A stretch of 64,000 nt of DNA from Clostridium_F caseinilyticum (GTDB taxonomy: Bacteria > Bacillota > Clostridia > Clostridiales > Clostridiaceae). A program made the position numbers and the translations under genes. The notes under the pieces are model-generated. The model worked only from the letters and a program-made list of their open reading frames with translations, was not told the DNA's origin and searched no databases. Below are positions 37,431-46,800 of the stretch, in pieces; position 1 is the stretch's first letter, and each line of letters begins with the position of its first letter. The stretch is taken from NCBI RefSeq assembly GCF_046127645.1, contig NZ_CP175919.1; one strand, 5' to 3'.

Positions 37431-38282
37431 ATGATAAGTAAAGATGAAATTTCAAAACTTAAAGGTGAAGGTTTTTTAGTACAAAAACAAGAAGGGTATT
37501 TTTCAGTAAGAATATTAAGTAGAGCTGGAAATTTTACTTCTAAGCAGATTAGAAATTTAGCAGAAATAGCAGATAATTATGGAAGAGGATATTTAGGCGT
37601 AACTACTAGATTGGCCACAGAAATTCCTTGGATTAAATATGAAGATATAGAAGCTGTAAAAGAAGAAATAATATCTAATGGCATGGTTCATGGAGGTACA
37701 GGTAAAAAGGTGAGGCCTTTAGTATCTTGTAAAGGGACTGTTTGTATCCATGGATTATATGATACACAAAAATTATGTGCACAGCTTCATGATGAATATT
37801 TTGGTTACGGATTACCTTCAAAATTTAAAATAACTTTAGTAGGATGTCCTAATAATTGTGCTAAAGCTTCTATTAACGATATAGGTATTATAGGACAAGC
37901 ATTTGTAGATTTTAATGAGGAAAAGTGTAAAGGATGTGGTCTATGTACTAAAGCCTGTAGGCAAAAAGCTATAACTGTAGAGAATAAAAAATTAGTATAT
38001 AAAAAAGATTTGTGCGTAAATTGTGGTAAATGTGCTTCAGTTTGTCATTTTAATGCTATTACTATTAAAGAGCAAGGATTACAAGTGTTTTTAGGTGGAA
38101 GATTTGGTAGAGAATATAGAATAGGCAATAAGTTAAAAAGATTGTACACAGAAGAGGAGATACCAAGTTTGGTACAAAAGATTTTTGATGTATATACTGA
38201 AATGGCCAACCCTGGTGAAAGATTAGCTAAAATGATAGAAAGAGTAGGTTTTCATAAGGTGGAAGAATCTATATTACAATAA
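37431..38282 (+). CDS. Sulfite/nitrite-reductase-like protein with two 4Fe-4S clusters
   Basis: This 283-residue protein has an N-terminal ferredoxin-like half-domain (about 1-70). A siroheme/4Fe-4S domain follows with Cys in SCKGTVCIHG and GCPNNC. A bacterial ferredoxin insert has two CxxCxxCxxxC clusters (CKGCGLCTKAC and CVNCGKCASVC, about 163-205). It resembles the catalytic subunit of anaerobic sulfite reductase (AsrC) but stands alone, without AsrA/AsrB or a reductase partner. The first cluster motif is Cys-x4-Cys. The substrate, possibly sulfite or another oxyanion, is inference. The ribosome site before ATG 37431 is poor and an in-frame TGA lies 6 bases upstream, so the start cannot be earlier. 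Confidence 0.75.
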   Translation: MISKDEISKLKGEGFLVQKQEGYFSVRILSRAGNFTSKQIRNLAEIADNYGRGYLGVTTRLATEIPWIKYEDIEAVKEEIISNGMVHGGTGKKVRPLVSCKGTVCIHGLYDTQKLCAQLHDEYFGYGLPSKFKITLVGCPNNCAKASINDIGIIGQAFVDFNEEKCKGCGLCTKACRQKAITVENKKLVYKKDLCVNCGKCASVCHFNAITIKEQGLQVFLGGRFGREYRIGNKLKRLYTEEEIPSLVQKIFDVYTEMANPGERLAKMIERVGFHKVEESILQ

Positions 38283-38340
38283 AATAAACAAGGGCAAGAG
38301 TAATATAACTTAATGCCCTTGTTTATTTAGTTTTATTTTA
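38283..38340. terminator. Bidirectional terminator
   Basis: AATAAACAAGGGCA (38283-38296) pairs exactly with TGCCCTTGTTTATT (38314-38327), followed by TAGTTTTATTTT. It lies between convergent genes. Confidence 0.85.
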
Positions 38341-39226
38341 TATAAGTATCTATTATAGATACTAATTCTCCTATATCAGGTTTGCTTAATTGTGCATTTG
38401 CTCCTACAGAAGTTCCCTTATGTTTTAAATCATCAGTAATTAAAGATGAGAATATTATAACAGGAAGTTTTTTTAGTATTGGATGCTCTTTAATCTTTCT
38501 TGTAAGAGTATGTCCATCCATTTGAGGCATTTCTATATCTGTAATAAGGACTTGTACATCTTCAAAGAAGTTTTCACCTTTTTTATTAACTATTTCAAGT
38601 AATTTATCTAAGGTTTGCTTTCCATCATCGAATATGGTTAATTTTTTAAATCCAGCTTTGGTAAGGGTGTCTTTTAAAAGTTTTCTTATTAGTGAAGAAT
38701 CATCAGCTAAAAATACTTTTATATGAGATCTATCTTTATAGTCTACATTAACTATTCTTTCTTCACTTATACCTGTACTTGGATTTATATCTGTAACTAT
38801 TTTTTCAAAATCTAATAATAATATAATTTTATCTTTTAATAATATGTTTCCTATAACCAATGGATTGACAGCTATATCATCTGGTTTTAATATTTTATCC
38901 CAGCCTATTCTGTGAACAGCTACTATATCATCTATTTTAAAAGCCACACTAATTTTGTTAAATTCACATATGATAGTTTTAAATTTTTTCTTTGCAGTAC
39001 ATTTTTGACCTAATATATAAGAAAGATCAATTAGTGGAAAAATCTTTTCCCTACATAAAATTAATCCCTCTATAGCTGGATTGCTTTGAGGTACCTTAGT
39101 TACATTATCCACTTCTATTACTTCTTTTACCTTTATAACATTGATAGCATAATGTTTATTATTAACTAAAAATTCTATTACTTCTACTTCTCCTGTACCA
39201 GATTCTAATAATATATTAGTCTCCAT
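38333..39226 (-). CDS. cheV: Chemotaxis coupling protein CheV (CheW-REC)
   Basis: This 297-residue protein has an N-terminal CheW domain (about 12-150; VEFLVNNKHYAINVIKVKEVI) and a C-terminal receiver domain (about 170-297). The receiver shows the acidic pair DDSS, phospho-Asp in LITDIEMPQMDG, and a switch Lys in QLSKPD. CheV links receptors to CheA and adjusts coupling by phosphorylation. No other core che genes are next to it. A clear sigma-28 promoter (39310-39284, minus) places it in the motility regulon with the receptors of this window. Confidence 0.92.
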   Translation of the reverse strand: METNILLESGTGEVEVIEFLVNNKHYAINVIKVKEVIEVDNVTKVPQSNPAIEGLILCREKIFPLIDLSYILGQKCTAKKKFKTIICEFNKISVAFKIDDIVAVHRIGWDKILKPDDIAVNPLVIGNILLKDKIILLLDFEKIVTDINPSTGISEERIVNVDYKDRSHIKVFLADDSSLIRKLLKDTLTKAGFKKLTIFDDGKQTLDKLLEIVNKKGENFFEDVQVLITDIEMPQMDGHTLTRKIKEHPILKKLPVIIFSSLITDDLKHKGTSVGANAQLSKPDIGELVSIIDTYIK

Positions 39227-39283
39227 TTTATTACCCCCACTTTCTGGATTATAGCAAAAATGCTTAAACTTTATTTATTGTAT

Positions 39284-39310
39284 ATTTCGTATATAAAAAA
39301 ATTTACTTTA
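39284..39310 (-). promoter_or_regulatory. Sigma-28 promoter of cheV
   Basis: On the minus strand, TAAA (39310-39307), exactly 15 bases, then TACGAAAT (39291-39284), 58 bases before the cheV start. Confidence 0.6.
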
Positions 39311-39449
39311 TATTTTACTCGTTTTTATAAAGAGGTTAATCAATTAGTATTATATAAATTAATTATATTATATCATAGAAATTTTAACCTATAGATCAAA
39401 TATTATATAAAATTACTTTAATATTATAAGATGATTGAGCAATACTATG

Positions 39450-39481
39450 AATATATGTGATATAGTTTGATCACATATATT
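39450..39481. repeat. 12-bp inverted repeat upstream of the DEAD-box gene
   Basis: AATATATGTGAT (39450-39461) pairs exactly with ATCACATATATT (39470-39481). It lies between the divergent cheV and DEAD-box promoters and is a possible operator. A sigma-A -35 TTGACA for the helicase follows at 39539-39544. Confidence 0.45.
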
Positions 39482-39622
39482 ATATTAGGGCATTATTGTA
39501 TATAAATTAGAACATTTGGAATAAAATGAATTATTTTCTTGACAAAATTATTTCCTAAGTTTAAACTTATATGAGTTTTTACTTATAAATATAAGTTATA
39601 TACATAAATAAAGGAGAATATT

Positions 39623-40885
39623 ATGAATTCATTTGATACATTAAATTTAAATCCTATGTTAGTAGAAGGATTAAAAAAATTAAATATAAATGAACCTACA
39701 GAAATCCAAAAAAGAGCTATACCTTTAGCTATGGAAAATAGAGATATAATAGGTCAATCAGAAACAGGAACAGGTAAAACTCTAGCCTATCTATTGCCTA
39801 TATTTGAAAAGGTAAATGTAGAGAAAAAAGAAATGCAAACTATTATACTAGCTCCTACTCATGAATTATCTATGCAAATAAATAATGAGATAAAAAATAT
39901 AGCTTCAAATTCAAATATGGATGTAAGGTCTATGGCTATAATAGGAGAAGCAAATATAAAAAGACAAATTGAAAAATTGAAAGAAAAACCACATATTATT
40001 GTAGGGTCACCAGGAAGGATATTAGAGCTTATAAAAAAGAAGAAGATAACTGCACATACAGTCAAAACTATAGTCATAGATGAGGGAGATAAGCTTTTAG
40101 ATAAAAATAATATAAAGGTAGTTAAAGATATAATAAAAACTACTTTGAAAGAAAGACAGTTGATGTTATTTTCAGCTACAATAACTGAATCCAGTTTAAA
40201 TATTGCAAAAGATTTAATGAAAGAAGCAGAAGTAATAAAAGTTAAAGAACAAAATACTGTAAATGAAAATATTAAACATTTATATATTACAGGAGAACAT
40301 AGAGAAAGAATTGAAGTTTTAAGAAAACTTATAGCATCTACTAATCCTAAAAGGGCTATTGTATTTATAAATAGAAATGAAGAAATAGAATTAATTACTC
40401 TAAAACTTCAATATCATAAAATTAAAGCCTATGGAATATATGGTGCTGCAGAAAAAGAGCAACGTAAAAAAGCTTTAGAAGATTTTAGATTAGGAAAAGT
40501 TCAAATATTAGTTTCATCTGATTTATCTGCTAGAGGACTTGATATAAAAGATGTAACTCATATATTCAATTTAGATTTACCAGAAAATCCAAAGGAATAT
40601 TTGCATAGAGTAGGAAGAACAGGAAGAGCTTCTGAGGAAGGGACTGCTATTTCAATAATAACAGAAAAAGAAAAAGCATTAATAAGAAAATATGAAAAAG
40701 AGTTTAATATTAATATAGAGGAAAAAAAGATTTATAAGGGAACTTTAATTGATTCTAAAGGAGAAAAAAATAGCCAACCAAAGAGTAAAAATAAATTTAC
40801 TACAGTAAATAGGGATAATAAGAAGAAGAAAAGAAGTAGTTCCATAGATAAATCAAAAAATAGTTATAAAAAGAAAAAACATTAA
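39623..40885 (+). CDS. DEAD-box RNA helicase with DEGD motif II
   Basis: This 420-residue helicase starts with the Q-motif region (PTEIQKRAIP). It then has motif I SETGTGKT, PTHEL, PGR, motif II DEGD instead of DEAD, motif III SAT, and C-terminal ARGLDIKDV and HRVGRTGRA. The C-terminal 45 residues are a basic Lys/Ser/Asn-rich tail that probably binds RNA. It is likely involved in cold-stress RNA remodelling or ribosome assembly by family analogy. AAAGGAGAA precedes ATG 39623. A terminator follows. Confidence 0.9.
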   Translation: MNSFDTLNLNPMLVEGLKKLNINEPTEIQKRAIPLAMENRDIIGQSETGTGKTLAYLLPIFEKVNVEKKEMQTIILAPTHELSMQINNEIKNIASNSNMDVRSMAIIGEANIKRQIEKLKEKPHIIVGSPGRILELIKKKKITAHTVKTIVIDEGDKLLDKNNIKVVKDIIKTTLKERQLMLFSATITESSLNIAKDLMKEAEVIKVKEQNTVNENIKHLYITGEHRERIEVLRKLIASTNPKRAIVFINRNEEIELITLKLQYHKIKAYGIYGAAEKEQRKKALEDFRLGKVQILVSSDLSARGLDIKDVTHIFNLDLPENPKEYLHRVGRTGRASEEGTAISIITEKEKALIRKYEKEFNINIEEKKIYKGTLIDSKGEKNSQPKSKNKFTTVNRDNKKKKRSSSIDKSKNSYKKKKH

Positions 40886-40894
40886 TTAATGGGT

Positions 40895-40935
40895 AGAGCC
40901 TTAAGATAACGATTATTTTAAGGCTCCTTGTTTTA
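40895..40935 (+). terminator. Terminator after the first DEAD-box gene
   Basis: GAGCCTTAA at 40896 pairs with TTAAGGCTC ending at 40925, with a partly paired apical ATAA/TTAT, followed by CTTGTTTTATTTT. Confidence 0.8.
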
Positions 40936-41048
40936 TTTTAATCTGTATAATGAAGATTATAGATTATTAAGTATAAAATACTATATGTATATACAAAATA
41001 TTAATAAACTTCATTAAAAAAATTAAATAGATGAATTTAAGAATTATA

Positions 41049-41057
41049 TGGTATAAT
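41049..41057 (+). promoter_or_regulatory. Extended -10 element before the S1-domain gene
   Basis: TGGTATAAT lies about 145 bases before the start at 41201. No other feature is seen in the 40936-41200 spacer. Confidence 0.45.
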
Positions 41058-41200
41058 ATATAAGTTATACTTAGATAGGTAAATATATTCATTAAGTATT
41101 ATAGTTGATACTTAATAGTTTTATAGTAGTAAAATATTATTACTTAATAAAATAGATTGTTATATAAACAGTATTAAATTAATTATAAAGAAGGTGTAGT

Positions 41201-42037
41201 ATGATAAAATTAGGTGAAATACAAAAGTTAGAAATAATAAGAGAGGCTCCTATGGGAGTATATTTAAATTCTAAAGAAGATAAAAGTGAAAATGATATAT
41301 TATTACCTGGAAAGCAAGTTCCAAAAGATGCTAAAATAGGTGATGAAGTAGAAGTTTTTGTTTATAGAGATTCAGAAGATAGAATGATAGCTACCATAAA
41401 TAGACCTAAAATAACTATTGGAGAAATAGCCCCTTTAAAGGTTATAGAAAAAACTAAAATGGGAGCTTTTTTAGACTGGGGGCTAGAGAGAGACTTATTT
41501 TTGCCCTTTAAAGAACAAACTTACGGTATACAGGAAGGAAAGGAATACTTAGTTTATTTATATATAGATAAAAGTGATAGATTATGTGCTAGTATGAATG
41601 TATACAGAGTTTTAGGTACAGAATCTCATTATAAAGAAAATGATCAGGTTAAAGGCTTTATATATGACATAAAAAAAGAAATAGGTGCTTTTGTAGCTGT
41701 AGATAATGAATATCATGGGTTAATACCTAAAAATGAAATATATGACAAACTTAGATATGGAGATATAGTAGAAGCTAGAGTAACTAAAGTAAAAGAAGAT
41801 GGAAAATTAGATTTAAGCATTAGAAAGAAAGCATATAAACAAATGGATGAAGATGCAGATATTATTTTAGAAAAGTTAAATTCTAATGGTGGTAAGCTTT
41901 ATTTAAATGACAATAGCGATCCAAGAGCTATAAAGGAACTTTTGAATATGAGTAAAAATGCATTTAAAAGAGCAGTAGGAAGACTTTTAAAAGAAGGTAA
42001 AATAGAATTTATTGAAAAGGGCATTAAGCTTAAATAA
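41201..42037 (+). CDS. cvfB: S1-domain RNA-binding protein, CvfB-like
   Basis: This 278-residue protein has three S1-type beta-barrel segments (about 2-65, 70-135, 147-208; repeats of IGEIxxLxVIxKTxxGAFLDWG and LPKNEI-type motifs). A C-terminal winged helix follows (DPRAIKELLNMSKNAFKRAVGRLLKEGKI). This is the CvfB/YitL architecture of RNA-binding regulators that affect virulence and stability of transcripts in Firmicutes. It lies between two DEAD-box helicase genes but has its own terminator. AGAAGGTG precedes ATG 41201. Confidence 0.88.
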   Translation: MIKLGEIQKLEIIREAPMGVYLNSKEDKSENDILLPGKQVPKDAKIGDEVEVFVYRDSEDRMIATINRPKITIGEIAPLKVIEKTKMGAFLDWGLERDLFLPFKEQTYGIQEGKEYLVYLYIDKSDRLCASMNVYRVLGTESHYKENDQVKGFIYDIKKEIGAFVAVDNEYHGLIPKNEIYDKLRYGDIVEARVTKVKEDGKLDLSIRKKAYKQMDEDADIILEKLNSNGGKLYLNDNSDPRAIKELLNMSKNAFKRAVGRLLKEGKIEFIEKGIKLK

Positions 42038-42040
42038 AAG

Positions 42041-42090
42041 AAAGAGCATCTGCTATATTGGATTTAACCAAAGGTAGATGCTTTTATTTA
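42041..42090 (+). terminator. Terminator after the CvfB-like gene
   Basis: GCATCT (42046-42051) pairs with AGATGC (42076-42081), with partly paired flanks, then TTTTATTTA. The stem is modest but well placed. Confidence 0.65.
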
Positions 42091-42212
42091 ATAAAACTAA
42101 GCAATATTGTTTTTAGTTAAAAGTTAAGAGAACTATAAACATTTTATTTAAATTAAGTGAAAATGTATATTTTTCCAATAAGGAATTATATGAAAAAAAT
42201 GAGGTTAAATTT

Positions 42213-43658
42213 ATGAATAAGTTAGGTTTTCAAAATTATGAATTAAGTGATGAAATTTTAAAATCACTAAGAAATTTAGGATATAAAAATCCATCTGATG
42301 TACAAAAACAAGTTATACCTTTAATATTAGAGGACAAAGATATTATTGTAAAATCTGAAACTGGTAGCGGGAAAACTGCAGCATTTTCAATACCAGTTTG
42401 TGAAAAAATAGAACTAGAAGAAAAAGATCCTCAGGTATTAGTACTTACTCCAACTAGAGAACTAGCTCTTCAAATAAAAGAAGAAATATCAAATATAGCT
42501 TTATATAAAAGATTAAGATGTACAGCTGTTTTTGGTAAGCAACCTATGAGTCTCCAAAAGAGAGACTTAAAACAAAGGGTACATTTGGTTGTAGGTACTC
42601 CGGGTAGAACTCTAGATCATATAGAAAGAGGAAATTTGAATCTAGATAAAATAAAGTATTTTATCTTGGATGAAGCAGACGAAATGCTTAATATGGGATT
42701 TATAGATCAAGTAGAAGCTGTTATAAAAAGATTACCTAAAGATAGGGTAACTATGCTATTTTCTGCTACCATACCAAATGAAATAGATAATTTATGCAGA
42801 AAGTATATGAATGATCCCCAAAAAGTTAATATAAATCCACAGAATATAACCACAGATGCAATAAATCAAAATTATTATGAAGTGGAAGAAAAAGATAAAT
42901 TTTCTCTTTTGCAAAAAATAATATATAAAGAGGTAGTTGATAATACTATTATATTTTGCAATACAAGAGAAAAAGTAGATGAAGTATTAAATAATATGAA
43001 GAAAAAGGATTTTAATTCTATTGGTCTACACGGTGGAATGGAACAAAAGGATAGATTAGAAACTATGAAAAAATTTAAACAAGGTGAATTTCAATTTTTG
43101 GTATGCACGGATGTAGCTGCTAGAGGTATACATATAGAAAATATAAGTCATGTTATAAACTATGAAATGCCATATGAAAAAGAAAGTTATGTTCATAGAA
43201 TAGGCAGAACAGGAAGAGCAGGTAATAAAGGTACAGCTATAACCTTTATAGAGCCTAATAAAATCAAATTTCTAAAGGATATAGAAGACTATATAGATAA
43301 AAAAATACCAAAGCAACAAGAGCCTTCTTTAGAAGAAGTGAATAATGGTGAAAAAATATTTTATGAAAATATTAAAAATAGGATTAAAATAGACAAACCA
43401 AAATACAATAAAAAGCAAGGGGATATAACTAAGATATATATAAGTGCAGGAAGAAAGAAAAAAATTAGACCAGGAGATATAGTAGGCGCTATTACTAATA
43501 TAGAAGGAATTAATGTAGATGATATAGGAATAATAGATATACAAGATAATCATTCTTATGTAGATATACTAGAAGGAAAAGGTAATATGGTGCTTAAAGC
43601 TAGTGAAGATATGAAAATTAAAGGAAAAAAAGTAAGAATACAAAAGGCTGTAAAATAA
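42213..43658 (+). CDS. dbpA: DEAD-box RNA helicase with DbpA RNA-binding domain (DbpA/YxiN type)
   Basis: This 481-residue helicase has motif I SETGSGKT, PTREL, PGRTLDH, canonical DEAD (about 155), SAT, and HRIGRTGRAG. The C-terminal domain, about 400-481 (DITKIYISAGRKKKIRPGDIVGAI), is the DbpA RNA-recognition fold. In E. coli DbpA and B. subtilis YxiN that domain binds hairpin 92 of 23S rRNA. A role in large-subunit assembly is therefore likely. GAGG precedes ATG 42213. A perfect terminator follows at 43744. Confidence 0.93.
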   Translation: MNKLGFQNYELSDEILKSLRNLGYKNPSDVQKQVIPLILEDKDIIVKSETGSGKTAAFSIPVCEKIELEEKDPQVLVLTPTRELALQIKEEISNIALYKRLRCTAVFGKQPMSLQKRDLKQRVHLVVGTPGRTLDHIERGNLNLDKIKYFILDEADEMLNMGFIDQVEAVIKRLPKDRVTMLFSATIPNEIDNLCRKYMNDPQKVNINPQNITTDAINQNYYEVEEKDKFSLLQKIIYKEVVDNTIIFCNTREKVDEVLNNMKKKDFNSIGLHGGMEQKDRLETMKKFKQGEFQFLVCTDVAARGIHIENISHVINYEMPYEKESYVHRIGRTGRAGNKGTAITFIEPNKIKFLKDIEDYIDKKIPKQQEPSLEEVNNGEKIFYENIKNRIKIDKPKYNKKQGDITKIYISAGRKKKIRPGDIVGAITNIEGINVDDIGIIDIQDNHSYVDILEGKGNMVLKASEDMKIKGKKVRIQKAVK

Positions 43659-43743
43659 AAGTGCATTATTGATTAAAAAGAATGTGTAGTGCTATAAAAC
43701 ATCCTATTATAGATTTAAAATATAATACAAATTATAAAAATTT

Positions 43744-43786
43744 AAATCCTGTATATAATATTTTGGTTATTATATACAGGATTTTG
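43744..43786 (+). terminator. Terminator after dbpA
   Basis: AAATCCTGTATATAATA (43744-43760) pairs over 17 bases with 43768-43784. The sigma-28-like promoter of the next gene begins immediately after. Confidence 0.85.
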
Positions 43787-43813
43787 TTAAGAAATTAAAT
43801 ATATATACGATAA
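43787..43813 (+). promoter_or_regulatory. Sigma-28-like promoter of the giant surface protein gene
   Basis: TTAA (43787-43790), 15 bases, then TACGATAA (43806-43813). The last nine bases and their flanks match the promoter before the broken chemoreceptor. It lies 54 bases before the proposed start at 43867. Confidence 0.55.
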
Positions 43814-43866
43814 TTATTTTAAAAGAATTTTTTTATTTTTAAAATTTAATAAGGGAGGTGTTTGCT

Positions 43867-46800
43867 ATATTTAGTAAGAAAACTGTAGCAAAAATTTTAT
43901 TATATGCGTCTATAGCTATTGTACCAATATTTAATTATAATTATGTACAAGCGGCTTCACCTAAGCAATATGAAACAAAATATAATGTTTCATTGGATAA
44001 AGTATGGAAAATTAGATTTTCAAGAGAGGTAGATAAAAGTACATTAAATCCAGAAAACATAAAGATATTAGATAGTGAAGGCAAAGAAATACCTATAGAT
44101 TTATCTTTAGATGTAGACAAACATTATGTAAAAATTGCGCTTAAAAGTGGAACCTATAATGGAGTACATTATTCAGGAAAATATGAAAAAGATAAAAAAT
44201 ATAGCTTAATTGTAAAGGAAGGCCTTATGAGTGAGCCTTCTAAAAACAAAAAACCTAAAAATCTTGCATATGAGACCGTAATGGATTTTAATACTATAGG
44301 AGATAATGAATATCCAGGTCTTCCTATAGAAGATGGTTTGATAGTAATAGGAGATAAAGCTTATTCTGTAGAGTACCTTTCTAAACACTCTGCTATAGCT
44401 AATGAAATAACTTCTAATGGAAATTATTACATAGCCTATATAAGCAAAGAATATGGAGAGAAGATAAAACAAGTATTAGGTAATAATAGTACTAAAGGCA
44501 ATCAAGAAAGAACAAATAAAATATTATATTATGCACCTAATGGAAATCAATATGAATATGAATGGAATGAGGCTTTTGGTGAATATAAAATAGTACTTCC
44601 AAAAGCTTATGTAGATGTAACTCCAGGGGTTATAAATGGTGTGGTTAATTTGGCTGTAAAACAAGTACAAGCAGTACCAGGAGCAAAATATTTTAAATTA
44701 GCTCATAGTAATACAATTAAACCTATAGGAGAATCAATTTCTTATTCCATGACTTATCCAACAGAAAAATTGACTATCCTATCTGCAGATGAAACACCTT
44801 TAGCTACAGCTTTAGTAGATGTGTATTTACCTAAGACTGGTTATGTTAGCTTAAGTAGTGTAAATGAGACCTTAGGAAATACAGCGGGGAATATAAGTAA
44901 TAATGGTAGTGCCGCTATGGATTTAGATTTCTATGTTTACTACGTAAATTCTGCTGATAAAAACTCTTTATATAGAAAGACTCTAACAGGAAGAATGGAT
45001 ACTCAAATAAGTCTTGATAAGGCTCAGTACATTAATGTAATGGGAGATTGGGTATATTATAGTAATTATAATGATAACGGTAAAATATATAAAATGAAAA
45101 AAGACGGTACTAAAAAACAAATATTATGTGATGATACCGCAACTTATATAACAGTATCCAGTGGTACTGTATATTATGCTAATCAATCAGATAAAGGAAG
45201 ATTATATAAAATAAATACAGATGGTACCATAGATGGAGGAGTCGTAAACAGAGATCCTTCAGGAAAAGTTCATGGTATGCCAGTGATGGATGACTACGGT
45301 AATTATAATAAAGCTACAGATCAAGCTAATTTTATAAACGTAGTAGGAGATTGGATATATTATAGTAATTTCTCTGATGGTCATAAAATATATACTGTAA
45401 ATAAAGATGGAAATATAAGAAGAAAAGTAAATGATGAATGGGCAGATGGAATTCAAATAGTAGGAGCCTGGGCATATTATTGTTCTGGATCTGGTGCTAT
45501 AAGTAAAGTTAGAGTAGATGGAACTGGTTCTGTAATACCTTTAAGAGGAACTACAAGAAAGGTAGATAAGGGATATCATTTGAATATAGTAGATGGATGG
45601 TTATACTATAGTAATGCAGAAGATGGTGGAAAGCTTTATAGAATAAGAGAAGATGGATCAGGTGAAAAGAAAAAATTAGCAGATTTAACTACAGATTATA
45701 TAAATATAGTAGGAGATACTATGTACCTAATTAGTGGTGGAAAAACTTATACTCTTCCACTTAATACAGACGGAACAATAAAACCTACTTTAGTAACTAA
45801 AGATAATAATGGTAATACTGTAGTAGATGTTAAGGATCTAAGTATAACTGTAGCTTATGAGGATGCTAATAAAACTATAGGAGAGTTAGAATCTAAATAT
45901 TTACCACAAAAAGTTGCAGTCTTTATGAAGGACGATACAGTACAACAATTGCCAGTAGATTGGGATATAAAAAATAGAAAATATAATGGACAAGGTGTTT
46001 ACACTTATACAGGTACAGTTTTAGGTCATGGTAAACAGATAAAATGTACATTGACTATACCATCTGAAATGCTAAATGCAACTAGTATAATAGAGGTTTA
46101 TAATAATGGTCCTAAAAATGGTTCTATAATGATAAAAGAAAGAAGTTTTGGATCGTCAAAACAAGATCAAGAGTTAAAAGAAAAATTAAAACTTGCCAAA
46201 AGAGTAGAAATAGGAGATGTTATAAAAGTATATGATAATCCTAATGGTGAAAAACCATTAGGAAATATAAAAGTAGATGCTAATAATGCTAATGCTCCTT
46301 TAGTCAAATCATTAGATTTAGATATGTATGGAAGAAGTTTCTGGATAACTATAACAAGGAAAGATAAAGCAGAAAGTAAACCAACAGAGGTAAGACAGCT
46401 AGGAGGACCTGTTTTATCAGGAGATGTATTAGATGAGGATGGAGAAGCATTAGGCGTAGATGGAAGAGATATTTCTGTAAAGGGATGGAATAATCCTACT
46501 ATAAGAGATGATGGTTTTATGTCAGATACTACAGAAATAGCTGCACAAGGAATTAAAAGTATTTATGTAATACCTGGAACAGGTAAATTAAATATGGAAA
46601 ATCAAGGTGTTATACCAGCAGGAATTACTAATGCAAATTACTGGAATGGTGGAAATGCTAGAGATTTACTTACTAATTATGACCTTTTAACTAATGATAG
46701 TTTAAAAAATAAATTAAAAGAGGGTAATTATAGTATTTATGTAGTAGCAGGTTATGATGGGAAAGCAGAAGAGGATGTAAATGGATTTGGATCACCTATT

